Made by a program: the position numbers and the translations under genes
The notes under the pieces: model-generated
Told to the model about the DNA's origin: nothing
What the model saw: the letters and a program-made list of their open reading frames with translations, nothing else
Databases searched by the model: none
From: CALROG01 sp943369755
GTDB taxonomy: Bacteria > Pseudomonadota > Gammaproteobacteria > Burkholderiales > Burkholderiaceae_C
Direction of reading: 5' to 3'
Length of the DNA: 61,951 bases
NCBI GenBank assembly: GCA_943369755.1
Contig: CALROG020000022.1
Location: 1 to 61,951, forward strand
Part shown: positions 22,402 to 30,311 of the stretch, piece after piece
Position numbering within the stretch: the first letter of the stretch is position 1
Layout of the letters: the number at the start of each line of letters is the position of its first letter

Positions 22402-23025
22402 TTAGGACTTTTCAGCACGTGGCGTTGATGCAGGACTGGTAGGTGGCGCGGCCCGCTTGGCCTCACCAGCGCGAAGCAGTCCGACCCGCATGTTGAAATT
22501 CGATACCCGCCTCTGTTCGCGCGGACCAAGCGTCGCTGTCCCGGCGGTGATCTCCACCAATTCGGGACGCGTCAACCATTCACTGTTGTTGGCCAGATTG
22601 CGCAATAGCTCCGACACCCGCTCGTTCGACTGGGCCACACCCTGAATCACAACTGACTGATTGACCTGTCTCAGACTGACAATGTACACACCGTCCGGTA
22701 GCTGGCGGGCAATTTCATTGAGCAGGTGCACTGGCAGGTTTCGATCTGCCTGCAAGTCCTCCACAGCCTGTTGCCGAGCCCGCAGTGCGGATATCTCACT
22801 TTGCAGATTGGCGATGTCCTTGATCTGACCCTCAAGCCGCTTGATCTCGTTTTGAAGCACCAGGTTAACGCCCTGCTGAGCCGAGATCTGCGTCTGATAC
22901 CAGAGAAAAATGGCCCCTGCGATTACCCCGCCTATCAACGCCGAGACGCCGAGCGTCGCGTAGAACACTTCGCGCTTGCGCTTGCGCGCCGCTTCGCGGT
23001 GCGGGAGCAGGTTGATCAGGATCAC
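22402..23025 (-). CDS. pilN: Type IV pilus inner-membrane protein PilN
   Basis: A 207-residue bitopic protein starting MILINLLPHREAARKRK; the INLLPHR motif at residues 3-9 is the segment that docks into the groove of PilM. A membrane helix follows (about 24-44), then a coiled-coil and periplasmic domain. The C-terminal tail is Ala/Pro-rich. Its start overlaps the pilM stop by 4 bp. Confidence 0.95.
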   Translation of the reverse strand: MILINLLPHREAARKRKREVFYATLGVSALIGGVIAGAIFLWYQTQISAQQGVNLVLQNEIKRLEGQIKDIANLQSEISALRARQQAVEDLQADRNLPVHLLNEIARQLPDGVYIVSLRQVNQSVVIQGVAQSNERVSELLRNLANNSEWLTRPELVEITAGTATLGPREQRRVSNFNMRVGLLRAGEAKRAAPPTSPASTPRAEKS

Positions 23026-24101
23026 GACAAAAACCTTCGCATGGCGAGCCCGCAGGACGTCAGGTAAGAAGGTGCCTCACGCCGCATCTTCTTTTCACGA
23101 ACATTGGCACCGATCTGCATGCCGTCGAACGGGTCCGCAAGGCTACAGGCAAATGAGGTTTGCTGGGTCACAGCGTCGGTCAGACCGGGCAATGCGGCCG
23201 AGCCCCCGGCCAGCATGATGTAGTCAACCTTGTTGTGCGGCGTACTGGTGAAGAAAAACTGAAGCGCCCGGGCAACCTCTTGGGCCATGCTGTCCACGAA
23301 AGGTTTCAGCACGCCGGACTCGTAGTCTTCAGGCAGTTCGCCGCTGCGTTTTTTGGCTTCGGCTTCTTCAACAGAAAACCCGTACTGGCGCACGATGAGC
23401 TGAGTGAGCTGAGCGCCACCAAAAGCTTGGTCCCGGTCATACAGCACGTCATCGTTACTGATGACCTGCATGCTGGTTGTAAAAGCGCCGACCTCAAAGA
23501 GCGCCACCATGGTGTCGACGCCCTTGTTAGGCATTGCTTCGATCAGACGACCGGCGGCCAGGCGTGAGGAGTACGACTCAACATCAATGATCACCGGCTT
23601 CAGCCCGGCGGCTTCCGCCAAACCTTGGCGGTCCTGAACTTTTTCCTTGCGCGACGCGGCGATCAGCACCTCCACATCGCCCACCGAAGTGGCGCTGGGG
23701 CCGACCACGCAAAAATCCAGGCTCACTTCGTCCAGCGAGAAAGGGATGTACTGGTTGGCTTCGGTCTCAACCTGAACCTCCAACTCCTGCTCGGTCATGC
23801 CCCCAGGCAAAATGATTTTCTTGGTGATCACCGCCGACGGCGGTAGCGCCATGGCGACATTCTTGGTGCGGGTGCCGCTTTTTTTGACCACCTTGCGCAC
23901 CGCCTCGGCGACTTCGTCGAACTTTTCAACATTGCCGTCAGTAATCCAGCCACGCTCCAGCGGCTCGATCGCGCAGCGCTCGAGCACCAAATTGCCGTCC
24001 TTGTCGCGACCCAGCTCAACCAGCTTGACGCTGGAAGAACTGATGTCCAAACCCAGAAGCGGCGCGGGTTGGCGGCTAAACAACGAACCCAATTCGATCA
24101 A
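23022..24101 (-). CDS. pilM: Type IV pilus actin-like ATPase PilM
   Basis: A 359-residue cytoplasmic protein of the PilM family, actin/FtsA-like, that binds the PilN N-terminus. Marks are LLGLDISSSSVKLVELG at the N-terminus (phosphate-1 loop) and YIMLAGGSAALPGL near the C-terminus. I choose the TTG at 24101 (MIELGSLFSRQ) because an AGGGG ribosome-binding site lies just upstream and the family usually begins there; a TTG at 24137 in the same frame would add 12 residues. First gene of the pil operon, divergent from ponA. Confidence 0.9.
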   Translation of the reverse strand: MIELGSLFSRQPAPLLGLDISSSSVKLVELGRDKDGNLVLERCAIEPLERGWITDGNVEKFDEVAEAVRKVVKKSGTRTKNVAMALPPSAVITKKIILPGGMTEQELEVQVETEANQYIPFSLDEVSLDFCVVGPSATSVGDVEVLIAASRKEKVQDRQGLAEAAGLKPVIIDVESYSSRLAAGRLIEAMPNKGVDTMVALFEVGAFTTSMQVISNDDVLYDRDQAFGGAQLTQLIVRQYGFSVEEAEAKKRSGELPEDYESGVLKPFVDSMAQEVARALQFFFTSTPHNKVDYIMLAGGSAALPGLTDAVTQQTSFACSLADPFDGMQIGANVREKKMRREAPSYLTSCGLAMRRFLS

Positions 24102-24241
24102 AACAGACCCCTGAAATTCATGCTGAAACTGACGCAAAAAACTTAAGAATTCACTTCAATGCTAGCAGTAAGCTCCTTGTCCCGCAAAGGTTTTTTCCAA
24201 TTTCACCTGTTCGGGCCGTTGCCAAAAACTGACGTTGCACA

Positions 24242-24256
24242 CTGTCATACTGACAG
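24242..24256. promoter_or_regulatory. Palindrome in the pilM-ponA divergent region
   Basis: The 15 bp CTGTCATACTGACAG form a perfect 6-3-6 inverted repeat. It lies roughly midway between the pilM start (24101) and the ponA start (24340), inside the only shared regulatory region of the two operons, and could be a repressor or activator site. No assignment to a known regulator is possible by eye. The rest of the 238-bp gap has no gene. Confidence 0.4.
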
Positions 24257-24307
24257 GGACAAACCCGGGGGTTGGAGCGCCAGGCACTCAGGCCACACCC
24301 CGATTTT

Positions 24308-24313
24308 TATAAT
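24308..24313 (+). promoter_or_regulatory. Consensus -10 box for ponA
   Basis: TATAAT matches the sigma70 -10 consensus 6/6 and lies 26 bp upstream of the ponA ATG. No good -35 hexamer stands at 16-18 bp further upstream, so the promoter may need an activator. Confidence 0.45.
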
Positions 24314-24339
24314 GGCTGCGGCACCTTACGCGGATTTGC

Positions 24340-26742
24340 ATGTCTTCATCACCCCCCACCAGCGCACCCAGTGAGCCCGTCGCACTCGCCAATCGGCGCT
24401 CTTCCTGGAAAGTGTGGCTTGTGCGCATTGTCCTTTGGTCGGGCGGTTTGGTGGCCGCCGGCGTTTTGGCCTTGGTGCTCTTGGTGGCGATGGCCCTGGC
24501 AGTCGCTTTTCCGAATCTGCCCGACGTTTCTGACCTGTCGGACTACCGGCCCAAGCTCCCCTTGCGCGTGTATTCGTCCGACGCCGTCCTGCTGGGCGAA
24601 TTTGGTGAGGAGCGCCGTAACCTCACCCCGATCAAAGATATCCCCAAGGTGATGAAAGATGCCGTACTGGCAATAGAAGACTCCCGCTTCTATTCACATG
24701 GTGGTGTCGACTACCTGGGGGTCATCCGTGCCGGCCTGGCCAACGTCGGTCGGCTCAAGAGCCAGGGGGCGTCCACCATCACCATGCAGGTGGCTCGCAA
24801 CGTCTACCTGTCTTCCGAGAAGACCTACACCCGCAAGATCTACGAAATCCTGCTGACCTTCAAGCTTGAGCACCTGCTGAGCAAGGACCAAATCCTGGAG
24901 ATCTACATGAACCAGATCTTCCTGGGCAACCGCGCCTACGGTTTTGCCGCCGCATCCGAGACGTATTTCGGCAAACCGCTCAAAGACATCAGCATTGCCG
25001 AGGCCGCCATGCTGGCCGGCTTGCCCAAAGCCCCGTCTGCCTACAACCCAATCAGCAACCCCAAGCGCGCCCGTTCGCGCCAGCTCCACATCATTGAGCG
25101 CATGGAAGAAAACGGCTTCATCACTGCTGTACAGATGGAGGCTGCCAAGAAGGAAGAGCTGCGCGTTCGATCCGGCCCGGACAACAGCCGGGTACACGCC
25201 GAGTATGTAGCCGAAACCGTGCGCCAACTGGTTTATGCCCAGTACGGCGACGAGACCTATACCCGTGGCCTGAACGTCTACACCACCCTCAAGTCAACCG
25301 ACCAGGACGCCGCCTACAAGGCGCTGCGCAAGGGCATCATGGACTACGAACGGCGCCAAATTTACCGTGGCCCGGAGCGGTTTGTCGAGCTGCCCGTTGA
25401 TCCTAAAGAGCTGGACGACGCGATTGACGATGCATTGAATGAGCACCCCGACAACGGCGACGTAATGTCGGCTGTCGTGCTCAGCGCTGACCCGAAGAAG
25501 ATCACCGCGGTACGGCAGAACGCGGAGTCCGTAGAAATCACAGGTGAGGGCCTGCGCCCTGCTCAATCTGGCCTGTCGGACAAAGCCCCCCCAAAAACCA
25601 AAATTCGGCGCGGTGCTGTGATTCGCGTCGTCAAAACGCCCAAAGGGGCCTGGGAAATCACCCAGCTGCCCGAAGTCGAAGGCGCTTTCGTGGCGCTGGA
25701 TCCGCGCGACGGGGCCATTCGCGCGTTGGTCGGCGGCTTTGACTTCAACAAAAACAAGTTCAATCACGTGACCCAGGCCTGGCGCCAGCCCGGCTCAAGC
25801 TTCAAGCCCTTCATCTATTCCGCAGCGCTTGAAAAAGGCTTCACGCCGTCCACTATCGTGAATGACGCACCGCTGTTCTTCGACGCTGGCGTCACGGGTG
25901 GCCAGCCCTGGGAACCCAAAAACTACGACGGCAAGTTTGAAGGGCCGATGCCGCTGCACACGGCTTTGGCAAAGTCCAAGAACATGGTGTCGATCCGGGT
26001 GCTGCAGGCAGTCGGCGCGCAAAACGCGCAGGACTGGATCACGCGCTTCGGTTTTGAGGCCGAGCGCCATCCCGCCTATCTGACGATGGCCCTGGGTGCC
26101 GGCGCGGTCACGCCCATGCAAATGGCTACCGCGTACTCGGTGTTTGCCAATGGTGGCTTTCGGGTCAACCCCTGGCTGATAACAAAAGTTACCGACCAGA
26201 AGGGCAAGACGCTGGTTGAAACAGCGCCGCCGGTGCTAACAGAAGCGGCGCGCGCGGTGGATGCACGCAACGCCTTCATCATGAGTCGCCTGTTGCAGGA
26301 GATCACGCGCGCGGGCACCGCTGCGCGCGCCCAGGCCACGCTCAAGCGGGTCGATCTGTACGGTAAAACCGGCACGACCAACGACTCCATTGACACCTGG
26401 TTTGCGGGTTACCAGCCCACGCTGGCGGCTGTTGTCTGGCTGGGCTACGACACCCCGCGCTCTTTGGGCGACCGCGAAACCGGCGGCGGCGTCAGCCTGC
26501 CGGTCTGGATCAGCTTTATGGAAACCGCGCTCAAGGGCGTGCCAGTGATGGAGCCAAGCGCGCCCGAAGGGGTGATTAATGTGGGCGGCGAGTGGTACTA
26601 CGACGAATTCGCGCGCGGCGCAGGCGTCAGCAGCGTGGGCCTGGACGACAAGGGCGCGCCAAAAACAGACGGCCAGCCGTCCAAGCAGGCACTGCCCCCG
26701 GCTGACGAGAAAAAGAGCATCCTGGACCTGTTCAGGAACTGA
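24340..26742 (+). CDS. ponA: Penicillin-binding protein 1A (bifunctional transglycosylase/transpeptidase)
   Basis: An 800-residue class A PBP: membrane anchor (about residues 28-50), glycosyltransferase-51 domain with catalytic Glu in VLAIEDSRFYSHGG (about residue 110) and GASTITMQVARN, an OB-like insert, and a transpeptidase domain with the SxxK nucleophile in PGSSFKPF (about residue 485), SxN in LAKSKNMV, and KTG in YGKTGTTND (about residue 673). It polymerises and cross-links peptidoglycan. It is divergent from pilM, the common layout in Proteobacteria. The tail ends convergent with cyaY, overlapping it by 11 bp. Confidence 0.95.
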   Translation: MSSSPPTSAPSEPVALANRRSSWKVWLVRIVLWSGGLVAAGVLALVLLVAMALAVAFPNLPDVSDLSDYRPKLPLRVYSSDAVLLGEFGEERRNLTPIKDIPKVMKDAVLAIEDSRFYSHGGVDYLGVIRAGLANVGRLKSQGASTITMQVARNVYLSSEKTYTRKIYEILLTFKLEHLLSKDQILEIYMNQIFLGNRAYGFAAASETYFGKPLKDISIAEAAMLAGLPKAPSAYNPISNPKRARSRQLHIIERMEENGFITAVQMEAAKKEELRVRSGPDNSRVHAEYVAETVRQLVYAQYGDETYTRGLNVYTTLKSTDQDAAYKALRKGIMDYERRQIYRGPERFVELPVDPKELDDAIDDALNEHPDNGDVMSAVVLSADPKKITAVRQNAESVEITGEGLRPAQSGLSDKAPPKTKIRRGAVIRVVKTPKGAWEITQLPEVEGAFVALDPRDGAIRALVGGFDFNKNKFNHVTQAWRQPGSSFKPFIYSAALEKGFTPSTIVNDAPLFFDAGVTGGQPWEPKNYDGKFEGPMPLHTALAKSKNMVSIRVLQAVGAQNAQDWITRFGFEAERHPAYLTMALGAGAVTPMQMATAYSVFANGGFRVNPWLITKVTDQKGKTLVETAPPVLTEAARAVDARNAFIMSRLLQEITRAGTAARAQATLKRVDLYGKTGTTNDSIDTWFAGYQPTLAAVVWLGYDTPRSLGDRETGGGVSLPVWISFMETALKGVPVMEPSAPEGVINVGGEWYYDEFARGAGVSSVGLDDKGAPKTDGQPSKQALPPADEKKSILDLFRN

Positions 26743-27061
26743 AGTCCAGCGCCGCACCGGCCTGCTCGCTGGCGTAGCGGGAGAGGTTGCTCAGAAACTC
26801 GCCATTGCCCTTGGTGTCGGCCCAGTGGTTGCCGTCAAACTTGTAGTGAAAGCCCCCGGCACGCGCCGCCAGCCAGACTTCGTGCAAGGGCTTTTGCAGG
26901 TTCACGATGATCTGGCTGCCGTTACGAAAGGTCAGGGTAATCATCCCGCCCACGCGCTGGTTGTCGATGTCGGCATCGGTGTCGTCGTTGATTTTGTCGC
27001 AGCGCGACTCAATTCCGCTCAACAGGGCTTCGGCTCGGTCCATGAACTCGGGGTCGGTCAT
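26732..27061 (-). CDS. cyaY: Frataxin-like iron-sulfur protein CyaY
   Basis: A 109-residue frataxin homologue. The acidic first helix (MTDPEFMDRAEALLSGIESRC) and DTDADIDNQRVGGMITLTF, then GSQIIVNLQKPLHEVWLAA, follow the family pattern. CyaY binds iron and modulates IscS during iron-sulfur cluster assembly. Its start lies 12 bp from the divergent lptM start, so the two promoters must overlap the opposite coding sequences. Confidence 0.93.
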   Translation of the reverse strand: MTDPEFMDRAEALLSGIESRCDKINDDTDADIDNQRVGGMITLTFRNGSQIIVNLQKPLHEVWLAARAGGFHYKFDGNHWADTKGNGEFLSNLSRYASEQAGAALDFSS

Positions 27062-27073
27062 TACAATTTCACC

Positions 27074-27295
27074 ATGTTGCGACTATTCCGGATTCTAGAC
27101 AGCAGGCGCGCTGCAGCCCTTGCCCTTGCCCTTGGTGCGGTTGTGTTGGGTGCCTGCGGCCAAAAGGGTGCGCTGTACTTGCCCGCTGGGCCGACGGCGG
27201 CCAACCGCGCCAGCTTGCCTGAAACGCTGCGCGGAGCCAGCACCAGCGTCCCCGCCCCGGTGCCCGCTACCGCCGCCAGTGCGCCCACGCGATAA
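27074..27295 (+). CDS. lptM: LPS translocon maturation lipoprotein LptM (YifL-like)
   Basis: A 73-residue lipoprotein: signal peptide with lipobox LGAC (Cys28) directly followed by the family signature GQKGALYLP, then a Pro/Ala-rich tail. LptM assists oxidative maturation of the LptD-LptE LPS translocon in E. coli. The ATG at 27074 is only 6 bp after a TACAAT -10-like hexamer (27062-27067), so the message may be leaderless. It precedes lysA by 18 bp, as in most Burkholderiales. Confidence 0.88.
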   Translation: MLRLFRILDSRRAAALALALGAVVLGACGQKGALYLPAGPTAANRASLPETLRGASTSVPAPVPATAASAPTR

Positions 27296-27313
27296 AACCT
27301 CTTCTTTGCAGTC

Positions 27314-28606
27314 ATGACCCAACCTGCCTTGCCTGGCCAGCCACAGCTGGCCTATCGCAACAACCAGCTCCACCTTGAAGGCGTGGCCTTGAACCAGCTT
27401 GCCGCCGACCACGGCACGCCCCTGTTCGTCTATTCCAAAGCCGCCATGCTGGCGGCGCTGGCCGCCTATCAGCGCGGCTTTGCCGGGCGCAATGCGCAGA
27501 TCTGCTACGCCATGAAGGCCAACTCATCGCTGGGTGTCTTGCAGGTCTTTGCCCAGGCCGGGTGCGGCTTTGACATCGTTTCGGGCGGCGAGCTGGACCG
27601 CGTAATGGCCGCTGGCGGTGACCCGGCAAAAGTCATCTTCTCTGGCGTCGGCAAAACCCGCGCCGAGATGCGCCATGCGCTGCAGACAGGCATCGGCTGC
27701 TTCAACGTAGAGAGCGAAGCAGAGCTTGAAGTGCTCAGCGAAGTCGCCACCCAAGCCGGCAAAGAGGCGGCGGTGAGCATCCGCGTCAACCCGAATGTAG
27801 ACCCCAAAACCCACCCCTACATTTCCACCGGGCTCAAAGGCAACAAGTTTGGCGTGGCGCACGAGCGCACGCTGGCCACTTACCAGCGCGCCGCGGCCCT
27901 TCCCGGCCTGAAGGTTGTGGGCATCGACTGTCATATTGGTTCCCAGATCACCGAGGCAACGCCCTACCTCGACGCCCTGGACCGGGTACTGGATCTGGTG
28001 GAAGCGGTTGAAGCGGCTGGCATCCCGATCCACCACATCGACTTTGGCGGCGGCCTGGGCATCAACTACAACGCCCCGGACGACAAAGGTTTGCCACCCG
28101 AGGCCGATGCCCTGTGGACCAAACTCTTCGCGCGACTGGATGCGCGCGGGTTTGGCCAACGCCGGTTCATGATCGAACCGGGCCGTTCGCTGGTTGGCAA
28201 CGCGGGGGTGTGCGTGACCGAGGTGCTTTACCTCAAGCCCGGCGAGCTGAAAAACTTCTGCATCATCGACGCCGCCATGAACGACTTGCCGCGCCCTGCG
28301 ATGTACCAGGCCTTTCATGCCATCGTCCCGGTGCAAGCCCACACTGACGCGGCTACAAACCTTTACGACGTGGTGGGCCCGGTGTGCGAGAGTGGCGACT
28401 GGATCGGCCGTGCGCGCAACCTGGCCGTCAAGCCCGGTGAGCTGTTGGCGGTTTTGTCCGCCGGTGCCTACTGCATGGCCATGGCCAGCAACTACAACAC
28501 GCGCGGGCGGGCGGCCGAAGTGCTGGTGGATGCCGACAAGGCCACGCTGATCCGGGCGCGCGAAACCAGCAGTGACCAGTTTCGACTCGAGCGATTGGTC
28601 AGCTGA
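27314..28606 (+). CDS. lysA: Diaminopimelate decarboxylase
   Basis: A 430-residue PLP enzyme that makes lysine from meso-diaminopimelate. It has the alanine-racemase-fold barrel with the PLP lysine in YAMKANSS (about residue 63), the HIGSQI segment, the PLP-phosphate glycine loop DFGGGLGINY, EPGRSLVGNAG, and the C-terminal CESGDWIGR substrate motif. Downstream of lptM in one unit; a repeat that can fold as a terminator follows its stop. Confidence 0.96.
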   Translation: MTQPALPGQPQLAYRNNQLHLEGVALNQLAADHGTPLFVYSKAAMLAALAAYQRGFAGRNAQICYAMKANSSLGVLQVFAQAGCGFDIVSGGELDRVMAAGGDPAKVIFSGVGKTRAEMRHALQTGIGCFNVESEAELEVLSEVATQAGKEAAVSIRVNPNVDPKTHPYISTGLKGNKFGVAHERTLATYQRAAALPGLKVVGIDCHIGSQITEATPYLDALDRVLDLVEAVEAAGIPIHHIDFGGGLGINYNAPDDKGLPPEADALWTKLFARLDARGFGQRRFMIEPGRSLVGNAGVCVTEVLYLKPGELKNFCIIDAAMNDLPRPAMYQAFHAIVPVQAHTDAATNLYDVVGPVCESGDWIGRARNLAVKPGELLAVLSAGAYCMAMASNYNTRGRAAEVLVDADKATLIRARETSSDQFRLERLVS

Positions 28607-28615
28607 TCCGCTAAT

Positions 28616-28675
28616 TTGCTATCTATTTTGTAGCGGCTCCCGCATGATTGGCGGGGGCTGCAGCCGTTTTTTCTT
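28616..28675 (+). repeat. Dispersed palindromic repeat, copy B (between lysA and msrQ)
   Basis: Begins TTGCTATCTATTTTGTAGC, continues with GGCTCCCGC, a short spacer, GCGGGGGCTGCAGCCG and a T-run. It sits between the convergent lysA and msrQ stops and supplies the msrQ stop codon and last residues. Confidence 0.65.
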
Positions 28676-29269
28676 TAAATACTGAACGGCACGCCAGCCC
28701 AGCAACAGGGCCAGGATGAGCGCGTAAACAGCCACTTCGGCAAAGTCGTTCTTGCCAGCGCGCATCCAGAAGAAATGCAGCACGCCCAGCCCGGCAATTC
28801 CGTACACCAGCTTGTGCAATGTCTGCCAGCGCTTGGCACCCAATGCCTTGACGGCACGGTTCACTGAGGTGGTGGCCAGCGGTGTCAGCAAAACAAACGC
28901 CAGAAAGCCAACCAGGATGAAGGGCCGTTTGTAGATGTCTTTGGCGATCTCGCCCACGTCAAAACCCATGTCAAACCAGCTGTAGCTCAGCAGGTGCAGC
29001 ACGACGTAGAAGTACACAAACAGGCCCAGCATGCGGCGAAAGCGTGCCAGCGCCGGTGTTGCGGCGATGATGCGCAGAGGAGTCACCGCCAACGTTAGAC
29101 AGAGCATGCGCAACGTCCAGTCGCCGGTTGACCGGATCAGGTATTCCGCCGGGTTGGCGCCCAGATTGTTGGTCATTGCGCCGTACGCCAACCAGCCGAA
29201 AGGCAATAGCGCCAGCAGAAACAGCACCGGCTTGGCCGCCGGGCTCAGCAAAACCTTGGCCGCAGCCAT
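28619..29269 (-). CDS. msrQ: Heme-binding quinol-MsrP reductase subunit MsrQ
   Basis: A 216-residue integral membrane protein (YedZ/MsrQ family) with about six helices and histidines such as FYVVLHLLSY and WQTLHKLVY that carry heme. It passes electrons from the quinol pool to MsrP. It begins 2 bp after the msrP stop. The last 17 or so residues (after LKKK) are encoded by a dispersed repeat, so the native C-terminus may have been altered; the membrane core is intact. Confidence 0.92.
   Translation of the reverse strand: MAAAKVLLSPAAKPVLFLLALLPFGWLAYGAMTNNLGANPAEYLIRSTGDWTLRMLCLTLAVTPLRIIAATPALARFRRMLGLFVYFYVVLHLLSYSWFDMGFDVGEIAKDIYKRPFILVGFLAFVLLTPLATTSVNRAVKALGAKRWQTLHKLVYGIAGLGVLHFFWMRAGKNDFAEVAVYALILALLLGWRAVQYLKKKRLQPPPIMREPLQNR
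28636..28672 (+). terminator. Probable lysA terminator within repeat copy B
   Basis: GCTCCCGC (28636-28643) pairs with GCGGGGGC (28651-28658, one G-U) around a 7-nt loop, followed 8 nt later by six T residues. It is 30 bp after the lysA stop. The distance from stem to T-run is larger than ideal. Confidence 0.5.
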
Positions 29270-29270
29270 G

Positions 29271-30266
29271 TCAGAACAACTTCTTGAGGTCCATGCCCGC
29301 GTAAAGCTGGCCCACCTGAGTCTCGTAGCCGTTGAACATCAGCGTCTTGCGCTTCTTGGCAAACAGGCCGTCTTCACCGATACGGCGCTCTGTTGCCTGG
29401 CTCCAGCGCGGGTGATCGACCGACGGGTTGACGTTGGAGAAAAATCCATACTCTTGCGGCGCGGCCTTGTTCCAGGCGGTCTTCGGTTCTTTATCGGTAA
29501 ACCGGATGCGCACCAGACTCTTGCCGCTCTTGAAGCCATACTTCCAGGGCACCACCAGTCGCACTGGCGCGCCATTCTGGTTGGGCAAAACCTCGCCGTA
29601 CATGCCAAAGGTCAGCAGCGTCAGCGGGTTCATGGCTTCGTCCATGCGAAGGCCCTCCACATAGGGCCAATCGAGCACACGCGAACCCACATAGGGCATG
29701 GTCTTTGGGTCGGCCAGGGTGATGAATTCCACATACTTGGCGCTGCCCAGGGGTTCGACCTTTTCAATCAGCTTGCTCATCGAATAGCCCACCCACGGAA
29801 TGACCATGGACCAGCCCTCGACACAGCGCATGCGGTAAATGCGCTCTTCCTGCGCGCTCAGCTTGATCAAGTCTTCCAGCGAGTACTTGGCAGGCTTCTT
29901 GACCAGGCCATCAACTTCCACTGTCCAAGGCGTGGTCTTGAGCGTGCCAGCGTTGCGCGCCGGGTCTGCCTTGTCGGTGCCGAATTCGTAGAAATTGTTG
30001 TAGGTACTCGCGTCCTTGTAGTCGGTGAGCTTTTCCATGGTCATGGCGCCCGGCACTGCCGTCTTGCCGCCAGCCAGTGCTGCCAACTTGCCAGGCCGCG
30101 CCGTTTCGGCCAGCGCCTCGCGCGCCGCCCATGTTGCCAGGGCAGCACCCGCGACCCCGGTGGCCATCAGTTTCATCAGGTCGCGTCGGCCTTCATACAC
30201 GGGGCGCGGCGTGAGTTCGCTCGTCACAGGGTGAATAAAGCCGTCGGCGTGCGTCTTGATCAGCAT
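29271..30266 (-). CDS. msrP: Periplasmic protein-methionine-sulfoxide reductase catalytic subunit MsrP
   Basis: A 331-residue molybdopterin enzyme with a twin-arginine signal (RRDLMKLMATG, about residues 27-37) and cleavage near AREALA. The Mo-coordinating Cys lies in MRCVEGWSMVIPW and the cofactor-binding stretch in PYVEGLRMDEAMNPL and NGAPVRLVVPWKYGFKS. It repairs oxidised methionines of envelope proteins together with MsrQ, which follows at once. Confidence 0.95.
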   Translation of the reverse strand: MLIKTHADGFIHPVTSELTPRPVYEGRRDLMKLMATGVAGAALATWAAREALAETARPGKLAALAGGKTAVPGAMTMEKLTDYKDASTYNNFYEFGTDKADPARNAGTLKTTPWTVEVDGLVKKPAKYSLEDLIKLSAQEERIYRMRCVEGWSMVIPWVGYSMSKLIEKVEPLGSAKYVEFITLADPKTMPYVGSRVLDWPYVEGLRMDEAMNPLTLLTFGMYGEVLPNQNGAPVRLVVPWKYGFKSGKSLVRIRFTDKEPKTAWNKAAPQEYGFFSNVNPSVDHPRWSQATERRIGEDGLFAKKRKTLMFNGYETQVGQLYAGMDLKKLF

Positions 30267-30311
30267 GGTGAATCCTCGTAATGCTGTTTGGTCACCGTTC
30301 CCGCGCAGTTC

